Shown piece by piece: positions 1-8,442 of a stretch of 64,000 nt of DNA. The translations under genes were made by a program, and so were the position numbers. Positions within the stretch are counted from its first letter, which is position 1; each line of letters starts with the position of its first letter. Source of the stretch: Paraglaciecola sp. 20A4 (GTDB lineage Bacteria > Pseudomonadota > Gammaproteobacteria > Enterobacterales > Alteromonadaceae); contig NZ_WTPY01000001.1 in NCBI RefSeq assembly GCF_011378905.1, positions 62,001-126,000 of the forward strand, given 5' to 3'. A model generated the notes under the pieces. The model was not told the origin of the DNA. It saw only the letters and a program-made list of their open reading frames with translations, and made no database searches.

Positions 1-971
1 TTATTGAATTAGATATCAATAAACAAAACCGTTTGCTGTTAGTTTTGCCTTTGTTTCATTGCGCGTCTTTATCTATTTTACATCCCATTTTGATGCGCAG
101 CGGTTGCGCTGTTTTGCATGCGGCATTTGAGCCTAACGTAATTGTTGACAGTATTGAGCAGGAAAAAATCGAAACTGTAGTTTTTCTTCCCATGATGTGG
201 AATGCCTTGCTGGTTACAGCTGATATCGAGAAGCGAGACTTTAGTCACCTAAAGACAGGGGTTTACGCTATGGCAACAATGAATAGTCAAAATCTAGATA
301 AAGTCAGAGAAACCTTTGGTTGTGCAATGCATCTAGGTAGCGGGCAAACTGAATTTGCGCCTGTGGCGTGTATGTTTTACGACAACGCAGCAACACAATT
401 TGCGCAAGGAAATTATTGGGGGGTGCCAGTTTGTACTGTCGATCAAGCCGTTATCGATGAGTTTGGTAATGAACTGCCTGATGGCGAAGTTGGTGAAATA
501 GTCTGGCGGGGAGCTCAGGCAATGAGTGGTTATTACAAAAATCCTCAGGCTTCTGATGAAGCAACTCAATTTGGCTGGCACCATACTGGAGACCTAGGCC
601 TGATAGACAGCAAAGGGCAGTTACTCTTTATTGATAGGAAAAAAGATACCATTAAATCCGGTGGTGAAAATGTATCTTCGCAAAAAGTAGAACAGATCCT
701 AGAATCGTTCAGCGGCGTGCAAAGAGCCGCTTCATTTGGTGTAGACCATCCGCATTGGGGAGAAGCCGTATGTGCTTGTGTTATCGCTGAGTTAGAAACA
801 GAGCTGGATGTGACAGAAATAGAATTGTTTTGCAAAGCTCAGCTCGGAAAATTCGAAGTCCCTAAGGTTATTTTTATCTGCCAATCTCTGCCGATGACAG
901 GTACTGGAAAAATTCGAAAAACTGAATTGCGTGACCAATATAGCGATATATTTGCCCACCTTAGTTCCTAA
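1..971 (+). CDS. Acyl-CoA synthetase / AMP-dependent ligase (5' end outside window)
   Basis: The reading frame is open to the left edge (first complete codon at position 3), so the gene starts before the window. An in-frame TTG at 33 sits inside the conserved LPLFHCA region and is not the true start. What remains is the C-terminal two thirds of an ANL-superfamily adenylating enzyme, which activates a carboxylic acid to acyl-AMP and then acyl-CoA. Visible family motifs are GEIVWRG, GYYKNP, the ATP-binding HTGDLG, the hinge DRKKD followed by IKSGGENVS, and the C-terminal TGTGKI lysine motif. The acid substrate cannot be told from this fragment. The gene lies on the same strand as the alcohol-to-acyl-CoA operon further right, but the degraded region between them argues against co-transcription. 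Confidence 0.9.
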   Translation, partial: IELDINKQNRLLLVLPLFHCASLSILHPILMRSGCAVLHAAFEPNVIVDSIEQEKIETVVFLPMMWNALLVTADIEKRDFSHLKTGVYAMATMNSQNLDKVRETFGCAMHLGSGQTEFAPVACMFYDNAATQFAQGNYWGVPVCTVDQAVIDEFGNELPDGEVGEIVWRGAQAMSGYYKNPQASDEATQFGWHHTGDLGLIDSKGQLLFIDRKKDTIKSGGENVSSQKVEQILESFSGVQRAASFGVDHPHWGEAVCACVIAELETELDVTEIELFCKAQLGKFEVPKVIFICQSLPMTGTGKIRKTELRDQYSDIFAHLSS

Positions 972-1153
972 ATATTCAACTTCACTATTCGCTCCGGTAC
1001 TCACCAGCAGGTCGTGATTTGGCTTGATATAACATCTATTGGCTAGATCACTTTAGAGTGCTACGACGAAGGGGCAATGGTGTAAACAAGTTGATTGTTT
1101 GGGCTCATCGACTCACGGCATAATTTTTGTTCTTAATCAAAGCGGAATATCCT

Positions 1154-1255
1154 GTGTCTGTTACCTCTATTTCTGCGTCACTAAACGTGTTTCGCGATTT
1201 ACCCGATGCTCCGCAACCCATTTATGCTAAATTAAAACAAGCAATTGCCTACTGA
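1154..1255 (+). pseudogene. GntR/HutC-like regulator remnant (N-terminal fragment)
   Basis: From a GTG at 1154 the frame encodes about 33 residues before a TGA. It includes the stretch PQPIYAKLKQAI, which resembles the start of GntR-family repressors (P-[IL]-Y-x2-[LI]-K-x2-I) such as the histidine-utilisation repressor HutC. The frame then breaks, and the helix-turn-helix that should follow is missing. I infer a deletion remnant because the next recognisable coding piece is the 3' end of hutG, a gene often in the same locus. The match is short, so the assignment is tentative. Confidence 0.4.
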
Positions 1256-1278
1256 AGCAGAGGTCGTCAAAGCGCTGA

Positions 1279-1620
1279 GTTCGGTCATTAGCTGATTTCA
1301 ACCGGGGAACCAATATCGCACTAGCATGTTATATTCAGTTCACTTACGCCTTGCAAAATAGTATTGCCTCGCGCTATAGCCAAGTGAGTCACAGCCGTTT
1401 TAAAGGTGGCTATATTACCCGACATTTTGGTCCGCTGAACAATCATATTCATGCAATACAGTTAGAACTGTCTCAGGCAACTTACTTAGATGACGATTGC
1501 CTTAAGCGAGGGGATTACCAATTAAGCCTGACAAAGGGACCTGTTATTCAGCAGCAGTTACAAGATATTATTAAGGGGCTGCTCACCACTTGCCTTGAAT
1601 TAGACTTAAAGCCGTCATAA
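1279..1620 (+). pseudogene. HutG remnant: C-terminal third of N-formylglutamate amidohydrolase
   Basis: Read in frame from about 1279 to the TAA at 1618-1620, this encodes about 113 residues that look like the end of N-formylglutamate deformylase. That enzyme performs the last step of one histidine-degradation route. Recognisable pieces are DFNRGTN (compare DLNLGT in intact enzymes), SRFKGGYITRHFG and HAIQLELSQATYL. Full-length HutG has about 260-270 residues, so the N-terminal metal-binding half is gone. An in-frame TGA lies just upstream (1276-1278), and there is no start codon with a ribosome-binding site except a TTG at 1351 inside the conserved region. I read it as a non-functional relic of a deleted hut cluster. 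Confidence 0.7.
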
Positions 1621-1713
1621 GGCTTATCAAGTATGTCGATGATGCAACCCAGGGTGATCATGCCCAGTAACAGGTGATTGTCGGTTGTTACTCCTCCCAA
1701 AAACTTCCCTAAA

Positions 1714-1736
1714 TGACGCGCTGACATGGCGCGTCA
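1714..1736. other. Hairpin in non-coding stretch
   Basis: An 8-bp perfect inverted repeat (TGACGCGC / GCGCGTCA, 7-nt loop) lies in the gene-free interval 1621-1984. There is no T-tract, so a terminator role is unproven. I see no other support for a gene in that interval. Confidence 0.4.
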
Positions 1737-1984
1737 GTAAATTGTTTAAAGCGCAGTTAATACGACAACAGCGAGTGGAAATTTTTACATTTGGCTTTCG
1801 CATAATTTTCATGTCCCCGAGTACATTACTACACCTTTTTTTGTCTTCCTTAATGTTAAATCCAAGCAGCAAAAGGCTTGGTGGGCAATTGATGATTATA
1901 TTTTTTCGGGCCTGAATTTTGCTCTTATAATTTTGTTATTTGAGTAGAAGTTGTTATCCACAATTTACCTATTAAGGAATCTTT

Positions 1985-2487
1985 ATGAGCGAAGTCATTA
2001 CAGGTTTATTTGAAAAATCAATCGATGCTAGCACTGCCATTTTCAACTTATAGAACATGGGAATTCGGGAGTCGGATATCAGTATTGTCGCGAACGATTC
2101 ATATTCTAAAGAAGATTTTGCCGTTGACGAAGGCAGTAAAGCGGCAGAAGGCGGCATCATAGGCGCAGCCTCCACAGGCGTGCTAGCGGCTGTTGTTGCC
2201 GGGTTTACAGCCGTCGGTGCGGTGGCTACCGGCGGTAGTGGATTATTAATCGCGGGCCCATTGGTGGCGGCTTTGGCCGCAGGTGGCGCGGGGGCGCGGG
2301 GGCGGCAGCGGGGGGAACAATTGGCGCAATTATAGGTGCGTTTATTCCTGAGCACGAAATTAAATACTATCAAGATGCAATCGACAAAGGCTCTATTTTG
2401 GTTGGTGTTAAGTATACCAGCGATAATAAAGATGATATCAAAAAGATATTAGAGACAGCCGGTGCCGATAAGGTGTCTACAGCATAA
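1985..2487 (+). pseudogene. Glycine-zipper, general-stress-protein-like gene, broken by a stop and a frameshift
   Basis: An ATG at 1985 opens a frame whose pieces together match small bacterial proteins with an N-terminal 'GLF-ASTAI-L-GI-SDISIVAND' type domain, a Gly/Ala-rich membrane-inserting zipper and a C-terminal 'IPEHEIKYYQDAI-KG-ILVGV' domain. The frame is interrupted by TAG at 2051-2053, where relatives have a sense codon. It is then shifted inside a GC-rich run at about 2285-2320, after which the correct frame continues to TAA at 2485-2487. The two lesions mean that no full product is made unless they are sequencing errors; the homopolymer-like G runs make the frameshift, but not the stop, a possible error. 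The antisense frame across it is only a codon-composition shadow. Confidence 0.65.
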
Positions 2488-2661
2488 GACTTCTTCGATC
2501 GAACAAGTAAATGGCAGTGTCTGCTGCCATTACTTTTCATCAGGCTTAAGTCTACCTGAGACATTCTTTTTTAAACATTCAAGATGCTCAGAACTAGTCG
2601 GCTTGAGTCGCATATTGAACGCGTTATATAGGTGATTTACACACACTATTGGAGAGAAAAA

Positions 2662-2943
2662 ATGAATAATTCAGTTGATACAAATAACCATGCGTCTCCT
2701 ACCATAGCGGATACATTGAGTGAATCAGACAAACAGAATTTACACCAAGCGGCACAACCTACTGGTGACCAACGTCAAGGTAAAGGCTCGCGTCGGCGGA
2801 TGTTAGCGGGCAAAGGAGTAGAGATTGCCAATCGCTGGCAACAATCCAATCTACGGCACCATATTCAGGAGCATCCTGTTCGGTCTGCGGGTTTAGTGCT
2901 ACTGAGTGGCATATTAATTCGCTCATTGCTTAGCCGTAAATAA
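2662..2943 (+). CDS. Small ElaB/YqjD/DUF883-like membrane-anchored protein
   Basis: A 93-residue protein starting at the ATG at 2662, chosen over an upstream in-frame start at 2632 because GGAGAG lies 6 bases before it. The N-terminal half is polar and low in hydrophobics. The middle is basic (KGSRRR). The C-terminus is a short hydrophobic helix ending LLSRK, preceded by HPVRSAG. That layout, a soluble helix plus a C-terminal 'ENP/HPxxS-G-G-LLSRR' anchor, is typical of ElaB/YqjD/DUF883 proteins, which tether stationary-phase ribosomes to the inner membrane in E. coli. Similarity is restricted to the tail, so function is inferred. It follows the broken glycine-zipper gene and may be stress-related. 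A hairpin terminator follows at about 3023. Confidence 0.55.
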   Translation: MNNSVDTNNHASPTIADTLSESDKQNLHQAAQPTGDQRQGKGSRRRMLAGKGVEIANRWQQSNLRHHIQEHPVRSAGLVLLSGILIRSLLSRK

Positions 2944-3022
2944 GTCAGTGCTTAGCTTGGGGGACTCAGCAGGGAGTCTATTCCTAAAACATTGGTTTTA
3001 AAGCTATGGGAATAATCGAATA

Positions 3023-3050
3023 ATAGGGCTGAATTTTCAGCCCTATTTAT
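3023..3050 (+). terminator. Rho-independent terminator after the ElaB-like gene
   Basis: An 11-bp perfect stem (ATAGGGCTGAA / TTCAGCCCTAT) with a 2-nt loop is followed by TTATG. The T-tract is short, so efficiency is uncertain. The interval 2944-3446 holds no gene. Its right half carries the regulatory sites listed next. Confidence 0.6.
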
Positions 3051-3260
3051 GTTCCCAAAGCCAACCTAGGTCACCGTCCTGCTCGTAAGTTTATCGCCGT
3101 CATGTTCTTTTCACGATAACCATTGAATGACCACTTGGCGACGTTTGAAGCTAGGCAATTCGATGTTTTCACCTTTATATATTTAGGCCAAGTCTACACA
3201 AGGACTGGAACATAGTGAGTGTCGTTTATTGTTAGCGGTGGTTTGCGTCCATTAAGTGCT

Positions 3261-3283
3261 GTGTATCAAACAAGTTGTATCAA
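3261..3283 (+). promoter_or_regulatory. Candidate enhancer (UAS) for the sigma-54 activator: tandem GTGTATCAA / TTGTATCAA
   Basis: Two 9-base direct repeats, GTGTATCAA (3261-3269) and TTGTATCAA (3275-3283), sit about 120-140 bp upstream of the -24/-12 element at 3388. The exact inverse, TTGATACAC, occurs at 6487-6495, a similar distance upstream of the second -24/-12 promoter. Sigma-54 activators normally bind 80-200 bp upstream, so the placement fits. A shared 9-mer between two short windows can arise by chance, hence the modest confidence. Confidence 0.4.
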
Positions 3284-3387
3284 TATGAGAAAACTGTCTA
3301 TTTGGAACGTTTTGTTTTAAGACGTAAATTTATGCGTAAAGCGCATAAATAATGTTAATGGATTGTTTTAATTAACCTTTTTGTTAA

Positions 3388-3403
3388 CGGAATGTAAATT
3401 GCT
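3388..3403 (+). promoter_or_regulatory. Sigma-54 (-24/-12) promoter of the outer-membrane channel gene
   Basis: CGGAATGTAAATTGCT matches the RpoN consensus TGGCACG-N4-TTGCW at the invariant positions: GG and GC are 10 bp apart, and TTGCT is perfect. Transcription would begin near 3413, giving a leader of about 33 nt before the ATG at 3447 with AAGGAC as ribosome-binding site. It is not as good in the -24 half (GGAA instead of GGCA) as the site at 6597. Confidence 0.6.
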
Positions 3404-3446
3404 ATATCAGGTAGTGAGCAATTAAAAATAATAAGGACGCATAAAA

Positions 3447-4334
3447 ATGACATTCCAAATCAAAAAATCCTATCTAGCAGCCACATTGGCGTTGTCCGTT
3501 TGTACAACAGAGATATTCGCCGCCCAAGTATCAACCGATCCAGGGGATTATCAACCGCTACCAGCAGGCTATAATTTAGCCGTCCTGTATTACCAAAATA
3601 CTGATAATGATGACTTTTATGTAGACGGTGACCGTATTAGTGGGGGCCCCACATTATCTACTGAGATTGGCATTGCACGATTTGTACACTATATGGAAAT
3701 AGGTGGGTTCGTGGTTGATCCGCAATTTGCTATTCCCTTTGGAAGTGTCAAGTTAAATGCCGGCGACTCAGAATTGTCAGCTTCAGGGATGGGGGACCCC
3801 ATAGTGGGTGCCACCATTTGGCTTTACAATAATGCTGAAACTAAAGCTTCATTTGGCCTAACTGGCTGGGTGTCACTACCATTAGGAAGCTACGACGAAG
3901 AGCAAGGTGGGATCAATTTAGGTGAAAATCGCTATAAATATATTACCCAAGCTGCTTATATGTCTCCCATGTTTAACAAATTCTCTTATGAATTAGTCGG
4001 TGAATATACTTTCTTTGGGGACAATGATGACTTCGGTAGCAATGGCATCACTAAGCAACAAGATGCACAGTATGGCGTGCAAACGCATTTAAATTATCAT
4101 GTGTCGGACACAACAAAGCTATCTGTTAGTTACTATCATGATTTTGGTGCTGAATCTGAAGTCGCAGGCATTAAACAAAACGATGAATTAAATAATAGTC
4201 GTTTTCAGATCACCGCCCAACATTTTGTCGCCCCAGATTGGCAACTGCAGCTGCAATACGGTCGCAGTATTTCAGTGGAAAATGGCTTTTTCGCGAACTC
4301 ATCAGTCTATCTTAGATTGCTAAAAGTCTTTTAA
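3447..4334 (+). CDS. Outer-membrane channel, 'MetA-pathway of phenol degradation' family
   Basis: A 295-residue protein with a Sec signal peptide (about residues 1-25, ending IFAAQ) and an alternating hydrophobic/polar pattern typical of a 14-or-so-strand beta barrel, ending in an aromatic/Phe terminus (LLKVF). The order of conserved blocks (LPAGYNLAVLYY, an FGSVKL-like strand, GMGDPIVGATIWLY, PLGSYD, GENRYKY) matches the COG4313/Phenol_MetA_deg family, which is associated with uptake of hydrophobic substrates and often found in degradation clusters. It is transcribed from its own sigma-54-type promoter and lies directly before the sigma-54 activator gene. I infer that it is the outer-membrane entry port for the alcohol (or its precursor) handled by the next operon. 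The family assignment is firm; the substrate is not known. Confidence 0.75.
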   Translation: MTFQIKKSYLAATLALSVCTTEIFAAQVSTDPGDYQPLPAGYNLAVLYYQNTDNDDFYVDGDRISGGPTLSTEIGIARFVHYMEIGGFVVDPQFAIPFGSVKLNAGDSELSASGMGDPIVGATIWLYNNAETKASFGLTGWVSLPLGSYDEEQGGINLGENRYKYITQAAYMSPMFNKFSYELVGEYTFFGDNDDFGSNGITKQQDAQYGVQTHLNYHVSDTTKLSVSYYHDFGAESEVAGIKQNDELNNSRFQITAQHFVAPDWQLQLQYGRSISVENGFFANSSVYLRLLKVF

Positions 4335-4356
4335 TTTGAATTGATTTTATTGCTAC

Positions 4357-4393
4357 TAGTAAGATGTTATTTTACAAAATTAACATCTTACTA
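4357..4393 (+). terminator. Strong inverted repeat after the channel gene
   Basis: A 13-bp perfect stem (4357-4369 with 4381-4393) and an 11-nt loop lie 23 bp past the stop. No clear T-tract follows. It separates the channel transcript from the regulator gene. Confidence 0.6.
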
Positions 4394-4588
4394 CCATTTG
4401 TATTGAACCCAGCCCCCTTTACCATTATATTCAAATCTTCCTGCTTTTTAAATCGACTCAGGTCTGAGCGGCATATGCGGTCTATCGCCGTCGTCCCTTC
4501 TGGTCGTCTAGTCTGCCTTCTACCATTTTTAGCAGTGGACTAAGCCCCAGTAACGCAATTAATTTGATAACGCGAAGTAAGTAAAATT

Positions 4589-6490
4589 ATGAGTTATGAA
4601 TTCGAAGTATTAAAACAGCGCTTTGATGAAGGGGAGCTAAATATTAGCGAATATTTACCCTTCCCTATCAAAGAGTCTTGGTTGCGATGTAAAAACAATG
4701 CACTAGATATGAAAGGCGGTCTTCAATATGAGCGCCTTAGAAAAAACCGCTTTGCTGAGCTTAAATACGATTCTCGTTTACTCATCGAGAGTTCAAAAAA
4801 TCACCTTCAGCGCCTACATGATTCAGTTGCTGATGCTGGATGGTCCGTCTTATTGACCGACGCAAACTGTAATACGTTACACGTCATGCGCTCTAATAAA
4901 ATAGTCAATGATGACTTATTTTCGGCCTTCGACAGTGGCGTGGTTTTAAACGAACGAAATGTCGGTACAACGGCAATGTCTTGCTCTATTCATTCAAAAC
5001 GCTTTACACGGGTGTATGGGAATGAACATTACAATACTGTACTCACTGGATTGAATTGTGCTGCGTTACCCATATTGAGTCCAAAAGGTATAGCAATAGG
5101 TTCGATTAATGTAACCAACGAAAATCCGTTGAATGATCCAACCGTCTTTTTTATGTTGAAGGCCTGCGCCAAAAATATCCAAAAACAACTTATCTACTCT
5201 ATGCCCGAGACCTTAGTCATAGAAATGACATTGTCATCTGGTCAATTTGGTGAGCTGACGAATTTGATCATTGGTGTTGGCCCAGACACGAGCATTGTAG
5301 GATGTAATGAAGCGGCCCAGCGCTTTCTATTTAATAATTGCCCCGTAAGTAACCAAAAATTTCAGTCGATTTTTGATACACCGTTCTCAGATGTTTTAGA
5401 TTTCGGCGTTAGGCAACAAAAAATATTTAAACTTAGGGCGACGTCAGGCGTTTTTCTAACGGCGAAAGTGGTTCAATCGTTTGCGCAACCTAAAATATCC
5501 AACAACCCTTCTGTACAATCTATTCCCGATCACATTGAGCACCAAGTAGACCCGGTATATTTTGGCGATCCTAATATCAGCAAAAGTATAGACCGTGGAA
5601 GAAAAGTGATTGGTCGCTTGCCTGTTATTTTATTAGGCGAGTCGGGTGTGGGTAAAGAAGTGTCAGCCCAACATTTACACCTTGAAAGCCAATGTTCCGG
5701 TAAATTCATATCTATCAACTGCGCGTCTATTCCAGAATCGTTAATTGAGAGTGAATTATTTGGCTACCAGGGCGGGGCATTTACCGGGGCCGATAAGAAA
5801 GGATACAAAGGGCGCATAGCAGAAGCCCATAATGGCACGCTCTTCTTAGATGAAATAGGCGATATGCCACTGGTTATGCAAAGCCGTTTACTGCGCGTGC
5901 TAGAAACCCGGAAGGTTAACCCTTTAGGCTCGAATATCGAGAAAGAAGTATCGTTTCAACTGATTTGTGCAACGAATATCGATTTGGCGAAATTAGTCGA
6001 GTCAGGTGGGTTTAGAAAGGATCTATATTACCGCATCAAAGGTTACTCGATAAACTTACTACCGCTACGATCAAGAGTAGATAAAATTGGCATCGCTGAC
6101 GTTATCTTGCGTAAAGATTGCCTTAACAAGTCCATGCTAGACGAAGACGTTAAACGACTAATAGAAAACTACGATTGGCCTGGCAACATTCGAGAGCTTC
6201 GAAACGCGTTACTTTATGCAGATACAATTAACGAAGGGGACGACACGATAACGCTTGAAGAATTGCCTGAAGAATACCATACACTTGTCGCCCCATTACC
6301 TGAATCACCACAAGCGTGCGAAAATAAAAAGTCATTAGGCAAAGTTGATATTGAAATGCAAAAGTTAATCTCAACGGCGTTAACGCAATGTAAAGGGAAT
6401 GTGAGTGAAGCGGCCAAATGGTTAGGTATGTCTCGAGCCACACTGTATCGCAAGCTACCAGCGAATTACGCCAAAAGTGTGTCATCTTGA
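4589..6490 (+). CDS. Sigma-54-dependent transcriptional activator, AcoR type (GAF-AAA+-Fis HTH)
   Basis: A 633-residue enhancer-binding protein. Residues about 40-190 are a GAF-like sensory region (NVGTTAMS, IGSINVTNENP), then a linker. The AAA+ domain has Walker A GESGVGKE at 350-357, the sigma-54 contact loop GAFTGA at 396-401 and Walker B LFLDEIGD. A Fis-type helix-turn-helix (VSEAAKWLGMSRATLYRKL) ends the protein. The intact GAFTGA loop indicates a true RpoN activator. Overall architecture matches AcoR, which controls acetoin or alcohol/aldehyde catabolism genes. The gene lies between two -24/-12 promoters and upstream of an alcohol-oxidation operon, so it is very probably the regulator of both. 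The ligand sensed by GAF is unknown. The start ATG at 4589 has only a weak ribosome-binding site (AGTAAG). Confidence 0.92.
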   Translation: MSYEFEVLKQRFDEGELNISEYLPFPIKESWLRCKNNALDMKGGLQYERLRKNRFAELKYDSRLLIESSKNHLQRLHDSVADAGWSVLLTDANCNTLHVMRSNKIVNDDLFSAFDSGVVLNERNVGTTAMSCSIHSKRFTRVYGNEHYNTVLTGLNCAALPILSPKGIAIGSINVTNENPLNDPTVFFMLKACAKNIQKQLIYSMPETLVIEMTLSSGQFGELTNLIIGVGPDTSIVGCNEAAQRFLFNNCPVSNQKFQSIFDTPFSDVLDFGVRQQKIFKLRATSGVFLTAKVVQSFAQPKISNNPSVQSIPDHIEHQVDPVYFGDPNISKSIDRGRKVIGRLPVILLGESGVGKEVSAQHLHLESQCSGKFISINCASIPESLIESELFGYQGGAFTGADKKGYKGRIAEAHNGTLFLDEIGDMPLVMQSRLLRVLETRKVNPLGSNIEKEVSFQLICATNIDLAKLVESGGFRKDLYYRIKGYSINLLPLRSRVDKIGIADVILRKDCLNKSMLDEDVKRLIENYDWPGNIRELRNALLYADTINEGDDTITLEELPEEYHTLVAPLPESPQACENKKSLGKVDIEMQKLISTALTQCKGNVSEAAKWLGMSRATLYRKLPANYAKSVSS

Positions 6491-6499
6491 TACACTTTT
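6473..6499 (+). promoter_or_regulatory. Candidate UAS palindrome overlapping the activator's stop codon
   Basis: AAAAGTGT (6473-6480) and ACACTTTT (6492-6499) form perfect 8-bp arms around an 11-bp centre. The centre contains TTGATACAC (6487-6495), the inverse of the GTGTATCAA repeat upstream of the channel gene. The site lies about 120 bp before the -12 element of the downstream promoter, where an enhancer would be expected. It could alternatively act as a weak terminator of the activator transcript (TTTT after the stem). Confidence 0.45.
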
Positions 6500-6596
6500 A
6501 ATTACAACCTGTCTCAAGTTGATTTATCACTCTTCAAATTCTTCAACACCTAAAAATAAACCTTTCTATTTCAATAAATTAACAAATTGTTTACCT

Positions 6597-6612
6597 TGGC
6601 ATGTATCCTGCT
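6597..6612 (+). promoter_or_regulatory. Sigma-54 (-24/-12) promoter of the alcohol-oxidation operon
   Basis: TGGCATGTATCCTGCT has TGGCA at -24 and TGC at -12 with the required GG-to-GC spacing. Predicted start is near 6622, giving an untranslated leader of about 90 nt before the ATG at 6714. The activator gene ends only about 107 bp upstream. Confidence 0.75.
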
Positions 6613-6713
6613 TTTCTGTATCTAAACAATTAAAAGCAAATTGGGTTGTCGGTTTATGTCTGATATAGGTCTGAACCGAAAAAATTCTAAATATTGCGTA
6701 AGCTGAGGAAGAT

Positions 6714-8432
6714 ATGAAAAATTCAAAAGAGTCATCGTTATTAAACGACTTCAATACAGGTAAAGTTTCTCGACGCGAGTTTTTGCGTATGGCCGCTGCA
6801 CTCGGGATTGTAGCGCAAGCTCCGCTCTTTCTGAGCGCGGCTCACGCACAAACCACGTCGTCTGAAGAATACGACTACGTTGTAATTGGTGCTGGCTCCG
6901 CGGGGTGTGCCATAGCGGCCCGCCTCTCTGAAGATGCCGCAAACAAAGTTCTGATACTGGAAGCGGGACCTGCGGATACAAACGACTTTATTCACATACC
7001 TGCAACGTTCCCGCTTTTATTTAAAACACCACTAGATTGGAATTACCGATCTGAACCACAAGCTTCGCTTAATGGCGGTACGCTCTATATGCCTCGCGGA
7101 AAAGTGTTTGGTGGTTGCTCGTCGATCAACGCAATGATTTACCAGCGTGGCCACACATCAACCTATGATACATGGGGCAAAACCAATCCAGGTTGGAGTT
7201 ATGCCGATGTGCTGCCAATGTTTAAAAAGTCAGAGACTAACTCTCGTGGTGCGTCAAAAGCCCACGGTGGAGACGGACCGCTGAACGTGTCAGATTTAAG
7301 TGATCCTAACCCAATTACTATTGCTATGGTCGAAGCTTCTAAGGAAGCGGGTTACGCGATGAATCATGATTTTAATGATGGTCAGCAAGAAGGCATTGGC
7401 ATGTTTCAAGTCACACAGAAAAATGGTCGTCGTGAGTCTACTGCGGTCAGCTATCTTCATCCAGCAATTGATTCTGGACGTCTTACAGCACAAGCCGAAG
7501 CGATGGTGCTAAAAATTATCGTAACTGATGGCCGTGCAACGGGCGTTAAAATTCTTGTGGATGGCAAAGAGCACACAGTGACCGCGCGAAAAGAGATTAT
7601 ATTATCTGGCGGTGCCATCAACTCCCCACAAATTTTAATGACGTCTGGTATTGGCCCAAAAGATCATTTGGAAGAACATGGCATCACCGTTATTCACGAT
7701 TTGCCAGGTGTTGGCCAAAATCTTCAAGATCACTACATGATGCCAGTCGTTTACACCTGCACAAAGCCTATTAGCCTATCGCAAGCCGGTAGTGAAGAAC
7801 AAGCCGCGCTGTATGGTAAAGGCAAAGGCTTACTCACATCGAATATTGGCGAAGGCGGTGGTTTCTTGAAAATCAATCCGGAATCTTCAGCCCCTGATCT
7901 GCAATTTCACTTTGTGCCCGGTTATTTTATTTTGGACGGTGTTGGCAATCCAACTGATGGCTCTGACGCATTTACGATCCTGCCTTCGCTGGTACAAAGT
8001 AAGGGCAAGGGTTCGGTTACATTGGCCTCTGCTGATCCGAAAACGAAACCGCTTATCAATCCCAACATTTTTCAAAATGAAAGCGATTATGACGTTCTAA
8101 TCGCGGGCATGAAAATCGCACGTAAGATCATAGCGGCATCAGCTCTTGATGACTTGCGCGGTAAAGAATTCTTGCCTGGTCCTGCGGTTCAGACCGACGA
8201 AGAAATAAAATCCTACATAAATAAGTATATTCAAACCATCTATCACCCAGTCGGAACGTGCAAAATGGGTAATGATGAGATGGCGGTTGTCGATCATGAA
8301 CTACGTGTGCATGGCATTGATGGACTGCGCGTCGCTGACGCGTCGATCATGCCGACAATCATAAACGCCAATACCAACGCACCTACCATCATGATTGGTG
8401 AGAAATGTGCAGATTTAATTCGCAGGGCATAA
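6714..8432 (+). CDS. Tat-exported GMC-family alcohol dehydrogenase (FAD)
   Basis: A 572-residue choline-dehydrogenase-like flavoprotein. It begins with a twin-arginine leader: SRREFLRM at 19-26, a hydrophobic stretch and AHA cleavage near 45. Export as a folded, FAD-loaded protein to the periplasm is therefore likely. The FAD-binding GAGSAG is at 59-64, followed by the GMC signature region (GGCSSINAM). The catalytic His is H511 in HPVGTCKMG and its partner Asn is N555 in NTNAPT. GMC enzymes oxidise primary alcohols to aldehydes. The next genes supply an acyl-CoA ligase and an aldehyde dehydrogenase, so this is probably step one of an alcohol-to-acyl-CoA route, comparable to AlkJ. The Tat leader is unusual compared with AlkJ, which is a cytoplasmic-side membrane protein. 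The ATG is preceded by GAGGAAGAT. Confidence 0.9.
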   Translation: MKNSKESSLLNDFNTGKVSRREFLRMAAALGIVAQAPLFLSAAHAQTTSSEEYDYVVIGAGSAGCAIAARLSEDAANKVLILEAGPADTNDFIHIPATFPLLFKTPLDWNYRSEPQASLNGGTLYMPRGKVFGGCSSINAMIYQRGHTSTYDTWGKTNPGWSYADVLPMFKKSETNSRGASKAHGGDGPLNVSDLSDPNPITIAMVEASKEAGYAMNHDFNDGQQEGIGMFQVTQKNGRRESTAVSYLHPAIDSGRLTAQAEAMVLKIIVTDGRATGVKILVDGKEHTVTARKEIILSGGAINSPQILMTSGIGPKDHLEEHGITVIHDLPGVGQNLQDHYMMPVVYTCTKPISLSQAGSEEQAALYGKGKGLLTSNIGEGGGFLKINPESSAPDLQFHFVPGYFILDGVGNPTDGSDAFTILPSLVQSKGKGSVTLASADPKTKPLINPNIFQNESDYDVLIAGMKIARKIIAASALDDLRGKEFLPGPAVQTDEEIKSYINKYIQTIYHPVGTCKMGNDEMAVVDHELRVHGIDGLRVADASIMPTIINANTNAPTIMIGEKCADLIRRA

Positions 8433-8442
8433 CGTCTACAAA

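Noticed and set aside
1972-2373. A 133-codon open frame antisense to the glycine-zipper pseudogene
   Set aside because: Its Pro/Ala/Ala-Thr-rich product is the mirror of the Gly/Ala-rich sense strand. No ribosome-binding site or family match; it is a composition shadow.
6477-6668. A 63-codon open frame between the activator and the GMC gene
   Set aside because: It spans the -24/-12 promoter and the candidate enhancer, lacks a ribosome-binding site and gives no recognisable product.
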